DNA of 64,000 bases from Amycolatopsis antarctica. GTDB taxonomy: Bacteria > Actinomycetota > Actinomycetes > Mycobacteriales > Pseudonocardiaceae. The DNA lies in assembly GCF_002262875.1 (NCBI RefSeq), contig NZ_NKYE01000013.1, positions 62,001 through 126,000 on the forward strand, written 5' to 3'. A program made the translations under genes and the position numbers. This document shows positions 47,650 through 55,484 of this stretch, in pieces. Position 1 is the first letter of the stretch; every line of letters begins with the position of its first letter. The notes below the pieces were generated by a model. That model was given only the letters and a program-made list of their open reading frames with translations, ran no database searches and was not told the origin of the DNA.

Positions 47650-48567
47650 ATGCAGACACTGATCCTGTTCGGAATCGCCGGGTTCCTGGCCCAGCTCGTC
47701 GACGGAACGCTGGGCATGGCCTTCGGCGTCACCTCGACGACCACGCTGGTCGCGCTCGGCACCGTGCCCGCGGTGGCCAGTGCGGCCGTGCACATGGCCG
47801 AGGTCGGCACCTCGCTGGCCTCCGGTGTGGCGCACTGGCGTTTCCGCAACATCGACTGGCGCACGGTCGGCATCCTGGCCGTTCCCGGTGCGATCGGCGC
47901 GGTGCTCGGCGCGTACGTGCTGACCTCGCTGTCCACCGACTTCGCCGAGGTCTGGATCACCACGATCCTGCTGATCCTCGGGCTGTACGTGCTGATCCGG
48001 TTCGCCTTCCTCCGGCTCGGCAAGCTGATCACCTCGAAGCGTCCCGGGGCGAAGTTCCTCGGCCCGCTCGGCCTGGTCGCCGGGTTCGTCGACGCGACCG
48101 GTGGCGGTGGCTGGGGTCCGGTGGCCACCACCACGCTGCTGTCCTCGGGGCGTCTCGAACCGCGCAAGGTCGTCGGCTCGGTGGACACCTCGGAGTTCAT
48201 CGTCGCGCTCGCCGCCAGCATCGGCTTCTTCTTCTCGCTGTCCTCCGAGCACGACCTCAACTACACGGTGGTGCTTGGCCTGATGATCGGTGGCGTGATC
48301 GCGGCGCCGTTCGCGGCCTGGCTGGTCCGGCACATGCCGCCGCGGGTGCTCGGTGCGGCGGCCGGCGGGCTGATCGTGCTCACCAACGCCCGCACGCTGC
48401 TGTCCTCCGCCGATGCGAGCGACGCGCTCAGCACCGTCGTCTACGCGGTCATCGTGGTTCTCTGGGCGGCTGGTCTGACCGTGGCGATCCGTTCGGTGCG
48501 CGAGGACAAACGGGTCAGTGCGCAGGCGGACGGGGATGACGACGATCGGGAGCCCGCCACCACCTGA
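47650..48567 (+). CDS. Sulfite exporter, TauE/SafE family
   Basis: A 305-residue membrane protein with about eight TM helices in two inverted halves. Family sequences are FLAQLVDGTLGMAFGVTSTT in the first half and LVAGFVDATGGGGWGPVATT in the second, the duplicated G-rich anion-site motifs. It probably exports sulfite or organosulfonates, or takes up a sulfur anion. The hydrophilic tail is acidic (QADGDDDDREP). The leader peptide of sulfur type upstream supports a sulfur role. Confidence 0.92.
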   Translation: MQTLILFGIAGFLAQLVDGTLGMAFGVTSTTTLVALGTVPAVASAAVHMAEVGTSLASGVAHWRFRNIDWRTVGILAVPGAIGAVLGAYVLTSLSTDFAEVWITTILLILGLYVLIRFAFLRLGKLITSKRPGAKFLGPLGLVAGFVDATGGGGWGPVATTTLLSSGRLEPRKVVGSVDTSEFIVALAASIGFFFSLSSEHDLNYTVVLGLMIGGVIAAPFAAWLVRHMPPRVLGAAAGGLIVLTNARTLLSSADASDALSTVVYAVIVVLWAAGLTVAIRSVREDKRVSAQADGDDDDREPATT

Positions 48568-48627
48568 GCCGGGCGCGCTGCTCTCTCCGCGGGTACGCCC
48601 TCTTGCGGTACGTGACTGGCACCAGGC

Positions 48628-48724
48628 CGCAATATGTCGACGTATTGCGCTCGCCGGGACCGCAATTCGTCGACATATTGCGATGCCTTGTGCACGAGGT
48701 ATCGCAATACGTCGACATATTGCG
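48628..48724. repeat. 97-bp triple-palindrome repeat, copy 2
   Basis: Palindromes at 48628-48649, 48661-48682 and 48703-48724, with the same 33- and 42-bp spacing as copy 1 at 8824-8920. The first palindrome is identical in both copies. The second and third carry base changes, several in one arm only. The ATGCCTTGTGCACGA spacer is conserved. It lies between the convergent exporter and DUF397 genes. Confidence 0.9.
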
Positions 48725-48750
48725 GTGGGTGAGGCCGGGCTGAGCTGGGG

Positions 48751-48927
48751 TCAGGGGCGGAGGGTGGTGAGTAGGGCGGTGAAGGCGGTGGTGGGGAGGG
48801 TGAGGGTGCCGCCCGCACGGTCCTTGGTGTCGCGGATCGCGGTCTCGGCCGGGGTTACGGCGAGTTCCACGCAGTTGTTCTGTGCTCCGCTGTGGCTGCT
48901 CTTACGCCAGGTGTGGTGTGGGGTCAT
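48751..48927 (-). CDS. DUF397 protein (second copy)
   Basis: A 58-residue protein, MTPHHTWRKSSHSGAQNNCV at its start, then ELAVTPAETAIRDTKDR. It is a DUF397 member: in Streptomyces such proteins pair with DUF5753 HTH proteins (Scr1/Scr2, WhiJ-associated). Its neighbour at 49020-49196 is identical at 45 of 58 positions, so the two arose by recent tandem duplication. 92 bp separate them. Confidence 0.88.
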   Translation of the reverse strand: MTPHHTWRKSSHSGAQNNCVELAVTPAETAIRDTKDRAGGTLTLPTTAFTALLTTLRP

Positions 48928-49019
48928 GGTTGTCGATTGTCCGGAGCGGGGTGTGTCCGTGGCCAGAGCGCGCGAGGGTGGTGGCCCGGTGCCGGACCAC
49001 CACCCTGTGTGTTCATTTG

Positions 49020-49196
49020 CTATGCGCGGATATCGGTGAGTAGGGCGGCGAAGGCGGTGCTGGGGACGGTGAGGGTGCCGCCCTCGCGGTCCTTGGTGTC
49101 GCGGATCGCGGTCTCGGCCGGGGTCACGGCGAGTTCCACGCAGTTGTTCTCCGCGCCGCTGTAGCTGCTCTTACGCCAGGTCCGCTGCTCGTTCAT
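49020..49196 (-). CDS. DUF397 protein (first copy, coupled to HTH gene)
   Basis: A 58-residue protein starting MNEQRTWRKSSYSGAENNCV. Its start lies 26 bp inside the end of the DUF5753 HTH gene, so it is translated with it. In known pairs the DUF397 protein binds and antagonises the HTH partner. It probably is the cognate partner here. Confidence 0.9.
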   Translation of the reverse strand: MNEQRTWRKSSYSGAENNCVELAVTPAETAIRDTKDREGGTLTVPSTAFAALLTDIRA

Positions 49197-50061
49197 CGTT
49201 CCTCAATTCGTCCAGTGCTGCCCGGATCAGCCTCGTGGACGAGGTCGCTGACAGTGCCGCATGACGGCTGGCGTCCTCGAAGGTGTCCACGAATGCCTGT
49301 ACGTCGCGGACATTCTCCACCGTTTCACCACCGGCGGCGTACTCGAGGTAGGCCAGGTCGGGATCGGCCCCGTCGGGGAAGCTCAGGATCGTGACCGGAC
49401 CGGACATGTTGCCGTAGGCCCCAGCGCTGAACGGGATCACCTGGATCGTCACGTTCCGCTGCCTGCCTACCTTGAGCAGGTGTTCCAACTGCTCGATCAT
49501 CACCTCGCGCCCACCGGTGATCCGGCGAATCAACGCCTCATCGATGAGCGCGTGCAGGTGCAGTGGTGCCTCGCCATCCAGCAATCGCTGACGACTGTGT
49601 CGCTCGTCCGCAGCGCGCCGCTCCCAGCCCTCGGTCCGGTGAAGCCTTCGGCTTGCCTCGCCGACCGCCGCCGCGTATCGGGGGGTCTGGAGCAGGCCGG
49701 GGATCGCCGTCATCTCCAAGGTGCGTTCCAGTGCGGCGTCGGCCTCGTCGTGCCGGAAGGCGCGGTACTTGTTCGGCAGATCTGCGGCGTGCTCCACGCT
49801 GGTGCTGCCCTGCTTGGCGTTCTCCCAGAGCCGGATCGCCTCGGTGCGCTGCTCCTCGGTCACGCCGTAGATGCCGAGCAGCGCCTGCAACAGCGTGAAA
49901 CCGGGCTGGGTGAGACCGCCTTCCATCCGGGTGATGGTGGTGGCCGCGATCCGCACGTGCGGCGCGATGTCCTCCGGTCGCAGCGGCGGGTCCACGGCCT
50001 TGCGCAAGGCCAGCATGTACCGCCCGAGCTTCACCTTGCGCCGAGTCTTCTCCAGAGCCAT
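49171..50061 (-). CDS. XRE HTH regulator with DUF5753 domain (Scr1/WhiJ-like)
   Basis: A 296-residue regulator. The HTH is in residues 14-75 (RYMLALRKAVDPPLRPEDIA, HVRIAATTITRMEGGLTQPG). The DUF5753 domain has EMTAIPGLLQTPRYAAAVGE, RRAADERHSRQRLLDGE, HALIDEALIRRITGG, TIQVIPFSAGAYGNMSGPVT and LAYLEYAAGGETVEN. This family regulates development or antibiotic production in Streptomyces together with DUF397 proteins. It is divergent from a small gene at 50244. Confidence 0.93.
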   Translation of the reverse strand: MALEKTRRKVKLGRYMLALRKAVDPPLRPEDIAPHVRIAATTITRMEGGLTQPGFTLLQALLGIYGVTEEQRTEAIRLWENAKQGSTSVEHAADLPNKYRAFRHDEADAALERTLEMTAIPGLLQTPRYAAAVGEASRRLHRTEGWERRAADERHSRQRLLDGEAPLHLHALIDEALIRRITGGREVMIEQLEHLLKVGRQRNVTIQVIPFSAGAYGNMSGPVTILSFPDGADPDLAYLEYAAGGETVENVRDVQAFVDTFEDASRHAALSATSSTRLIRAALDELRNDERAADLA

Positions 50062-50243
50062 GCGCCCACTCTAGCGAGTTCGGGTCGCTCACGGATTCAC
50101 TCAATCGGTCAGTCGTGAATGCAGAATGCATCAGATACGGTCAGAAGTGTCGACGGGGTCATGGTTGGGCCCGGAAGCCGCCACGGCCCCGTCGGCGCAC
50201 CGGTCACCGCGCCGAATCCGGCCACACAGAACGGAAGTCAGCC

Positions 50244-50453
50244 ATGTTCACTCGCCAAGGAATCGCCGTGGACGCATGGGCGCGCATCGAGGGCGACTGC
50301 CCGGTTCGCTGCCAGGTCGTCGGCGGGGAGGCCGAGTTCGAGATCGGTGACCGCGCGGCCTCGCTGAGCATCGTCGCCACCCGCTCCGGTCTGGCCGCGC
50401 TGGCGTCGGCCTCCCAGCGGGCGCTGGACGAGATGGAACGCGCCGAATCCTGA
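50244..50453 (+). CDS. Small protein divergent from Scr1-like regulator (69 aa)
   Basis: Begins MFTRQGIAVDAWARIEGDCP, with VRCQVVGGEAEFEIGDRAAS strands and a C-terminal helix (GLAALASASQRALDEMERAE). GGAAG precedes the ATG. Small beta-strand plus helix proteins of this type often accompany DUF5753/DUF397 loci in actinomycetes. The function is unknown. Confidence 0.75.
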   Translation: MFTRQGIAVDAWARIEGDCPVRCQVVGGEAEFEIGDRAASLSIVATRSGLAALASASQRALDEMERAES

Positions 50454-50486
50454 GCGGCGATCCTTGCGCCAGTGAACCCTGCCAGC

Positions 50487-50505
50487 CTAAGTTAGGGTCA
50501 CCTAA
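50487..50505. promoter_or_regulatory. Iron box (IdeR/DmdR-type operator)
   Basis: CTAAGTTAGGGTCACCTAA agrees at 16 of 19 positions with the actinomycete iron box TTAGGTTAGGCTCACCTAA, and AAGTTAGG/CCTAACTT around it form a perfect dyad (50489-50508). It ends 17 bp before the start of the VOC gene, so that gene should be repressed by iron. Confidence 0.82.
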
Positions 50506-50522
50506 CTTGGAGGGCTGAGCCT

Positions 50523-51260
50523 GTGGCCGAGGAGAAAGCGGAGTTCGACCACCTGCTGCACTGGGTGCCGGACGTGCCCGCCGCCGTGGACAGGTACCGC
50601 GCGGCCGGGCTGCTCGCACACGTCAACGAGCCGCGCTGGGGTTTCCAGAACGGCGGCTGGCGGCTGGACGAGCGCTACGTGGAGATCCTGACCGTCGTGG
50701 ACGCCGAGGAGTTCGCCGTCTCGCCGTACGCGCCTGCGTGGGCGGAGCTGCGACCCGCGGTCGCGGAGACCTCCGGACGGGGTGGCGGTGCGATGACCTT
50801 CGCCGTCAACGTCCCCGACGCCACCGCGACGGCCGCGCGCCTGCGCGAGAACGGGCACCGCGCGATCGAGGTTCCGGTCGCCTTCGACGACTCGGTGGGC
50901 TTCGTGGAGGTGTTCCTGCCGGACACTCCCGCGTGGGCACCGTTCTTCATCACCTACAGCCCGCCGCGCGAGGAACTGCTCGCCGGGGTGGAGCTGACCG
51001 GCGAATACGACCCGGGGCCGTCCGACCTGAAAGCACTGGTCGTCGAGACCCCGGAACCGGAACGTTCGGCGCGTTGGCTGGGCGAGCTGATCGGCGTCCC
51101 GGCGAACGGCAGGAGTATCCCGCTGCCCGGCGCCGAGGTGATCTTCGAGCAGGGTCCCGCCGACCGGATCACCGGCGTGATCGTCACCGCGTTACGTACG
51201 GCGGTGGAAATCCACGGACTCCGGTACATCCCCGAATCCGGCGAGCGTGCGGCAGGCTGA
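50523..51260 (+). CDS. VOC/glyoxalase-like domain protein, iron-regulated
   Basis: A 245-residue protein with two VOC-type halves (Glyoxalase_3-like). The N-terminal half holds FDHLLHWVPDVPAAVDRYRA with the His of a metal site, GFQNGGWRLDERYVEILTVV with Glu, and later DDSVGFVEVF. The second half is shorter (LKALVVETPEPERSARWLGE). It starts at GTG with GGAGG 9 bp upstream. The iron box overlapping its promoter suggests a role under iron starvation. The reaction is unknown. Confidence 0.87.
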   Translation: MAEEKAEFDHLLHWVPDVPAAVDRYRAAGLLAHVNEPRWGFQNGGWRLDERYVEILTVVDAEEFAVSPYAPAWAELRPAVAETSGRGGGAMTFAVNVPDATATAARLRENGHRAIEVPVAFDDSVGFVEVFLPDTPAWAPFFITYSPPREELLAGVELTGEYDPGPSDLKALVVETPEPERSARWLGELIGVPANGRSIPLPGAEVIFEQGPADRITGVIVTALRTAVEIHGLRYIPESGERAAG

Positions 51261-51525
51261 ACCTCCCGGGTGCGCTTCCGCCACCCCTGCGAATTCGGCG
51301 ATGCGGAACGGTCCGTATCCGGCGAATCGGCGAATCGGGCCGCGCGACAGGCAGCCCTGCTCTCGTGGGTCGCGGAGCCGCGGGTGCGAGTGGAGTCTCC
51401 CAGTCAGGTTTTCTTGCCCCGACGTACCGTCCTCGCCGCTTTCCATGTACGGCAGCATCTTCGGTCCGGCATGCTCGCCCGCGTTCGCCAGACCGACATC
51501 TCCGAGCAGAGGACAGCGATCACCC

Positions 51526-51891
51526 ATGTCGTTCACGAAGCGTATGAAGACCGTTGCCGGTGCGACTGTCGCGGGTGCCGCGATCAGTGCGGCCACGATG
51601 GTGGGATTCGCGGGAACCGCGAACGCGGCCGACTACGAATTCAGGCTGTGCAACAGCTCGACCAAGTACAACCTGACCGCCGAGTTCGAGGACGGCTCGA
51701 CGAGCAGGAAGGTGTTCCCCGGCGATTGCGTCAAGACCGGAGGGGTCGCCGCGGACACCGACTTCCAGTTGTTCTTCGATCTCGCCGGTGAGGACAACGA
51801 CAAGCGCTCCAGGGTGCTGAACACCTTCAGCGACGGACACACCCAGGTCGAAACCGACGACTCCCTGCGCTGGACCATGAGCAAGTACTGA
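51526..51891 (+). CDS. Small secreted protein, function unknown
   Basis: A 121-residue exported protein. The signal peptide spans about residues 1-34 (KTVAGATVAGAAISAATMVG, cleavage after ANA). The mature 85 residues have one Cys pair (RLCNSS, GDCVKTGG) and alternate strands (LTAEFEDGSTSRKVFPGD, TDFQLFFDLAGEDNDKRS). No family is recognised. A second in-frame ATG (MKTVAGA) may be the real start, as the first lacks a well-placed Shine-Dalgarno. The 265 bp before it hold nothing I can identify. Confidence 0.78.
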   Translation: MSFTKRMKTVAGATVAGAAISAATMVGFAGTANAADYEFRLCNSSTKYNLTAEFEDGSTSRKVFPGDCVKTGGVAADTDFQLFFDLAGEDNDKRSRVLNTFSDGHTQVETDDSLRWTMSKY

Positions 51892-51973
51892 GCACGCCCG
51901 GGAAAGTGTCGCAACACGCACGACCCGGCACCGGACGCGGCGAGGCCGGAACGCGGGAACTACAGTTCGGGCC

Positions 51974-52858
51974 GTGACGACGCTGGCTGACTATCCCAAG
52001 ATCGCCGCGGGCAAGGTCCGCGAGTTGTACGCGGTGGACGAGGAGCACCTGCTGCTCGTGGTGTCCGACCGGATCTCCGCCTACGACTTCGTGCTCGACA
52101 GCCCCATCCCGGACAAGGGCCGGGTGCTCACCGCGATGAGCGTGTTCTGGTTCGAACTGCTCGCCGACGTCGTCCCGAACCATCTCGTCGCCTACGAGGA
52201 CGAGCGCATCCCCGCCGAGGTACGCGGTCGCGCGCTGCTGGTGCGCAGGCTCGGCATGTTGCCGGTCGAGTGCGTGGCGCGCGGTTACCTGGCGGGCTCC
52301 GGTTTCGCCGACTACGGGCGTACCGGCGCGGTGTGCGGGGTCGAGCTGCCCGCGGGCCTGGTCGAGGCGGACCGGCTCGCCGAGCCGATCTTCACCCCCG
52401 CCACCAAGGCCGATCTCGGCGAGCACGACGAGAACGTCACCTTCAACCAGGTCGTGCGCACCATCGGCGCCGAGCGTGCCGAGGAGATCCGTGCGGCCAC
52501 GCTCGCCATCTACGCCCTCGGCGCGGAGCACGCGGCGAAGCAGGGCGTGCTGCTGGCCGACACCAAGTTTGAGTTCGGCATCGATCCCTCGGGCACGCTG
52601 GTGCTGGGCGACGAGGTGCTGACCCCGGACTCCTCGCGCTACTGGCCGGCCGAGGGCTACACCCCCGGCCGGTCGCAACCCTCCTTCGACAAGCAGTACG
52701 TGCGCGACTGGCTGACCTCCGCCGCCTCTGGCTGGGACCGGGCGTCCGACACGCCCCCGCCCCCGCTGCCCGAGGACGTGGTGGCCGCCACCCGCGCGCG
52801 GTACGTCGAGGCGTACGAGCGCATCACCGGACGATCGCTCGCCGACTGGCCGTCCTGA
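51974..52858 (+). CDS. purC: SAICAR synthetase
   Basis: Purine enzyme (294 aa) joining CAIR with aspartate using ATP. Motifs are the N-terminal KIAAGKVRELYAV (ATP loop), LVVSDRISAYDFVL, the signature LPVECVARGYLAGSGFADY, and LADTKFEFGIDPSGTLVLGD with EVLTPDSSRYWP. It starts at GTG. A hairpin terminator follows. Its product is the substrate of purB at 44.3 kb. Confidence 0.97.
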   Translation: MTTLADYPKIAAGKVRELYAVDEEHLLLVVSDRISAYDFVLDSPIPDKGRVLTAMSVFWFELLADVVPNHLVAYEDERIPAEVRGRALLVRRLGMLPVECVARGYLAGSGFADYGRTGAVCGVELPAGLVEADRLAEPIFTPATKADLGEHDENVTFNQVVRTIGAERAEEIRAATLAIYALGAEHAAKQGVLLADTKFEFGIDPSGTLVLGDEVLTPDSSRYWPAEGYTPGRSQPSFDKQYVRDWLTSAASGWDRASDTPPPPLPEDVVAATRARYVEAYERITGRSLADWPS

Positions 52859-52863
52859 CGTTC

Positions 52864-52891
52864 CCGGCCCGTCACCTGCGGGACGGGCCGG
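52864..52891 (+). terminator. Terminator after purC
   Basis: CCGGCCCGTC and GACGGGCCGG arms, 10-bp perfect stem with an 8-nt loop, starting 6 bp after the purC stop. Confidence 0.72.
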
Positions 52892-52904
52892 TGTCACCCC
52901 CGCC

Positions 52905-53585
52905 GTGTCTACTGTGGACGTGGACGCTCGCCTGCTGGTCTCGCTCTCCGGCATCACGCCCCGGACGTTGCACCGCTGTGCCGAACTGGCCGCGGAACTG
53001 GACCGCCGACATGTGCCGATGACCATGCTGTTCACCCCCCGTTCCGGAGACGCCGCGACCGCGTGGATGTCCGGACGGGTACGTCAGGGTGACGCGATCC
53101 TGTTACGGGGTAACCATTCCCGGGGTGTGGACTTCGCCTCGCTGCCCGCGCACGAGGCCCGGTTGCGGCTCATCGCCGCCGTCGCCGGACTGGACCGGGC
53201 GGGCCTGCGTGCCGAGGGTTTCGCCCCGCCGGGCCGGTTCGCCTCCCGCGGAACGCTGGAAGCGTTGCGGGAACACGGTTTCGGCGTGTGCGCCGATCTG
53301 GCGGCCGTGCACGACCTGCGCTCCGGCGCGGTGCTGCGTTCCCGGGTGCAGGGCTTCGGCAGCCAGCGTCAGCGCACCGAGACCCTGCGCTGTTTCGCGC
53401 TCGTGCTCACCGCCGCGCGGGCGGCGCGGCGGAGCGGGCTGGTCCGGCTCGGCGTCGACGCGGACGATCTGCTGCGCCCCGGCCGGCGGCAGGCCTTCCT
53501 CGACGCGGTCGACGTCGCCCGCGAGAACGGGGCCGTGCCCAGCACGTACTCGGCGATCCGTAAGCGGCTGGCCGTCGCCTCCTGA
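52905..53585 (+). CDS. Polysaccharide-deacetylase-like protein (DUF2334-type)
   Basis: A 226-residue protein of the glycoside-hydrolase/deacetylase beta-alpha barrel type. It starts DARLLVSLSGITPRTLHRCA after a few residues, with the metal-site analogue in ILLRGNHSRGVDF, GFAPPGRFASRGTLEALREH and the C-terminal LVRLGVDADDLLRP. The first-strand catalytic Asp pair of standard NodB domains is replaced by LSGI, so catalysis is uncertain. No signal peptide is seen, so it acts in the cytosol. It follows purC after a terminator. Confidence 0.72.
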   Translation: MSTVDVDARLLVSLSGITPRTLHRCAELAAELDRRHVPMTMLFTPRSGDAATAWMSGRVRQGDAILLRGNHSRGVDFASLPAHEARLRLIAAVAGLDRAGLRAEGFAPPGRFASRGTLEALREHGFGVCADLAAVHDLRSGAVLRSRVQGFGSQRQRTETLRCFALVLTAARAARRSGLVRLGVDADDLLRPGRRQAFLDAVDVARENGAVPSTYSAIRKRLAVAS

Positions 53586-53794
53586 ATCGGGCGGACCAGT
53601 GACATCGGGGCTTTCGGCGTAACTGGGGAACGGTTGTCCTCCCAGCGGCCGAATCGGCCGGACAAAAACCGACCTATCTGTGTACAACTTTGTTCGTCAT
53701 GTGGATACTATCGATCCGTGTGCACAGCACGACCCCCCGAGCGACGCCGGCCCGCCATGCATCCCCGCAACGTGAACGGAAACGGGAACACGAC

Positions 53795-54709
53795 ATGAAA
53801 CTGCAAGTGAAGGCGTTGCTGGCAACGGCGGCGATGGTCCCCCTGCTGGGCATCACCGCCGCCACCGTCGCGACCGCGGAACCCGCGTCGCCGGCGGCTG
53901 CCTGCCCGGACCGGATGATCTTCGAAGTCGGCGGCAACGGTGACCCCAAGGCCGACGTCTACAACGGCTCGAACGAACGGCTCCCGGCCGGCGTGGCGTT
54001 CACCAAGGTCGAGTACTCGGCCTCCATCGCCCCGCTGCCCGGCAACCCCATCTCGATGGACGACTCCGTGGCCGAGGGCATCGGCAACCTGGACCGCGCG
54101 GTGCGCGACTTCCACGGCGCCTGCGGCGGCGCGCAGATCACCATCTCCGGTTACTCGCAGGGCGCCATCGTCGCCGGAGACGTGCTGAACGCGCTGTCGG
54201 CGGACACCGTGATCCCGCACGGCCAGGTCAACGGCGTGCTCTACGGCGACCCGCGCCGCCCCAGCGACAACGGTCCCGGTGGCATCGAGGGCAACATCCC
54301 GACGATCATCCCCGGTCTGTCGATGAAGGGCGAGCGCGGTTTCGGCGACATCGCCGTGCACGAGATCTGCAACAAGAACGACACGATCTGCTTCTCCGAG
54401 AACCCGATCACCAATCTTCTCGGATTCGCCAACGGCGTCGTCGGCTACCTTTCCGGCGACCACCGGTACGTCATCGATCCGCACGCGCACATGGGCAACG
54501 GTGACACCGTGCACGACCAGCCGCCGCGCGTGCCGCACGGCCCGCCGCTGCCGCTGCCGATCGGTACCCCCTGGGAGATCTTCAACGGAAACCTGGGTGC
54601 CGCACAGGACTCGGTGACCCAGATCCGCAACCAGGTAGCGAACGCGCTCAGCCCGGAGCTGCGTGACCGGCTCGCCGAGCTGCCCTTCCTCTCGGTCCCC
54701 TCAGCCTGA
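53795..54709 (+). CDS. Secreted PE-PPE/cutinase-like alpha/beta hydrolase
   Basis: A 304-residue exported esterase. The signal peptide is MKLQVKALLATAAMVPLLGI with cleavage after ATA. The mature protein begins with Cys-containing CPDRMIFEVGGNGDP. The nucleophile motif is GYSQGA (TISGYSQGAIVAGDVL). Asp/His residues lie in ICNKNDTICF and DPHAHMGNGDTVH. The plan matches the PE-PPE serine hydrolase domain without PE or PPE parts. An AT-rich region upstream probably holds its promoter. A terminator follows. Confidence 0.88.
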   Translation: MKLQVKALLATAAMVPLLGITAATVATAEPASPAAACPDRMIFEVGGNGDPKADVYNGSNERLPAGVAFTKVEYSASIAPLPGNPISMDDSVAEGIGNLDRAVRDFHGACGGAQITISGYSQGAIVAGDVLNALSADTVIPHGQVNGVLYGDPRRPSDNGPGGIEGNIPTIIPGLSMKGERGFGDIAVHEICNKNDTICFSENPITNLLGFANGVVGYLSGDHRYVIDPHAHMGNGDTVHDQPPRVPHGPPLPLPIGTPWEIFNGNLGAAQDSVTQIRNQVANALSPELRDRLAELPFLSVPSA

Positions 54710-54727
54710 CCTCCCGGCGTGCCAGGG

Positions 54728-54779
54728 GCGATGCGGCCCCGGTGGGATCTCCTTCCCTCCGGGGTCGCATCGTGCCCGC
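54728..54779 (+). terminator. Terminator after PE-PPE hydrolase gene
   Basis: Long imperfect hairpin: GGGCGATGCGGCCCCGG pairs with CCGGGGTCGCATCGTGCCC around a 16-nt loop. It lies between convergent genes. Confidence 0.7.
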
Positions 54780-54797
54780 CCAGGATCGGTGGTGTGC

Positions 54798-55424
54798 TCA
54801 GAGCTCCGACTGCTCCTGCTGGGTGAGCACGCGAACCTCGGTGCCCTCCGGGGCAAGGCCGGCGAACATGCCGTAGTGCATCTGCGGCCGTGCCAGCACC
54901 GCCTCGTGGATCGGCACGGCCACCCGCGGCGCGACGGCGCGCAGGTAGTCCACCGCCTCGGAGAGCTTCAGCCACGGCGCCCCTGTCGGCAGGCCAAGCA
55001 CGTCGATCCGTTGCTGTGGAACGAAGAACGAGTCGCCGGGGTGGTAGAACGCACCCTTGTCGACGACGAATCCGAGATTGTCCACGGTCGGCACGTCCGG
55101 ATGGATCACGGCGTGCTCGCCACCGACGACGTCCACGGTCAGGTCGCCGAACTCCAGCGCGTCGCCGGGACGGGCGATCTGGGCGGCCAGTCCGGTCTGC
55201 TCGGCGGTGCCCTGGTCGAGGATCAGCCGGGCGTCCGGGTTGGCCTTCATCAGCGCGGGCAGCCGGTCCGGGTCGGCGTGGTCCGGGTGCTGGTGGGTGA
55301 CCAGCACGGCGTCGAGCTCCCGTTCCCCCTCGAACCCGGACGAGAACGTGCCGGGGTCGATGAGAATGCGCGCGCCCTCGCTCTCCAGCAGCACGCATGA
55401 GTGTCCGAAATGGACTATCCGCAT
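54798..55424 (-). CDS. MBL-fold metallo-hydrolase (UlaG-like)
   Basis: A 208-residue metallo-beta-lactamase-fold hydrolase. Metal ligands are in FGHSCVLLE (N-terminal His), VTHQHPDHADPDRLPAL (HxHxDH form) and later His/Asp in GGEHAVIHP, FYHPGDSFFVP and VPIHEAVLARPQMH. The plan is that of UlaG-like lactonases or phosphodiesterases. The substrate is unknown. It lies downstream of, and on the same strand as, the ArsR-type gene. Confidence 0.9.
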   Translation of the reverse strand: MRIVHFGHSCVLLESEGARILIDPGTFSSGFEGERELDAVLVTHQHPDHADPDRLPALMKANPDARLILDQGTAEQTGLAAQIARPGDALEFGDLTVDVVGGEHAVIHPDVPTVDNLGFVVDKGAFYHPGDSFFVPQQRIDVLGLPTGAPWLKLSEAVDYLRAVAPRVAVPIHEAVLARPQMHYGMFAGLAPEGTEVRVLTQQEQSEL

Positions 55425-55484
55425 CTGGTTCTCCCTTACGTGGCAAAGTATCCGGCAAGTGTATGCCGATCCCGCCGGACGTGC

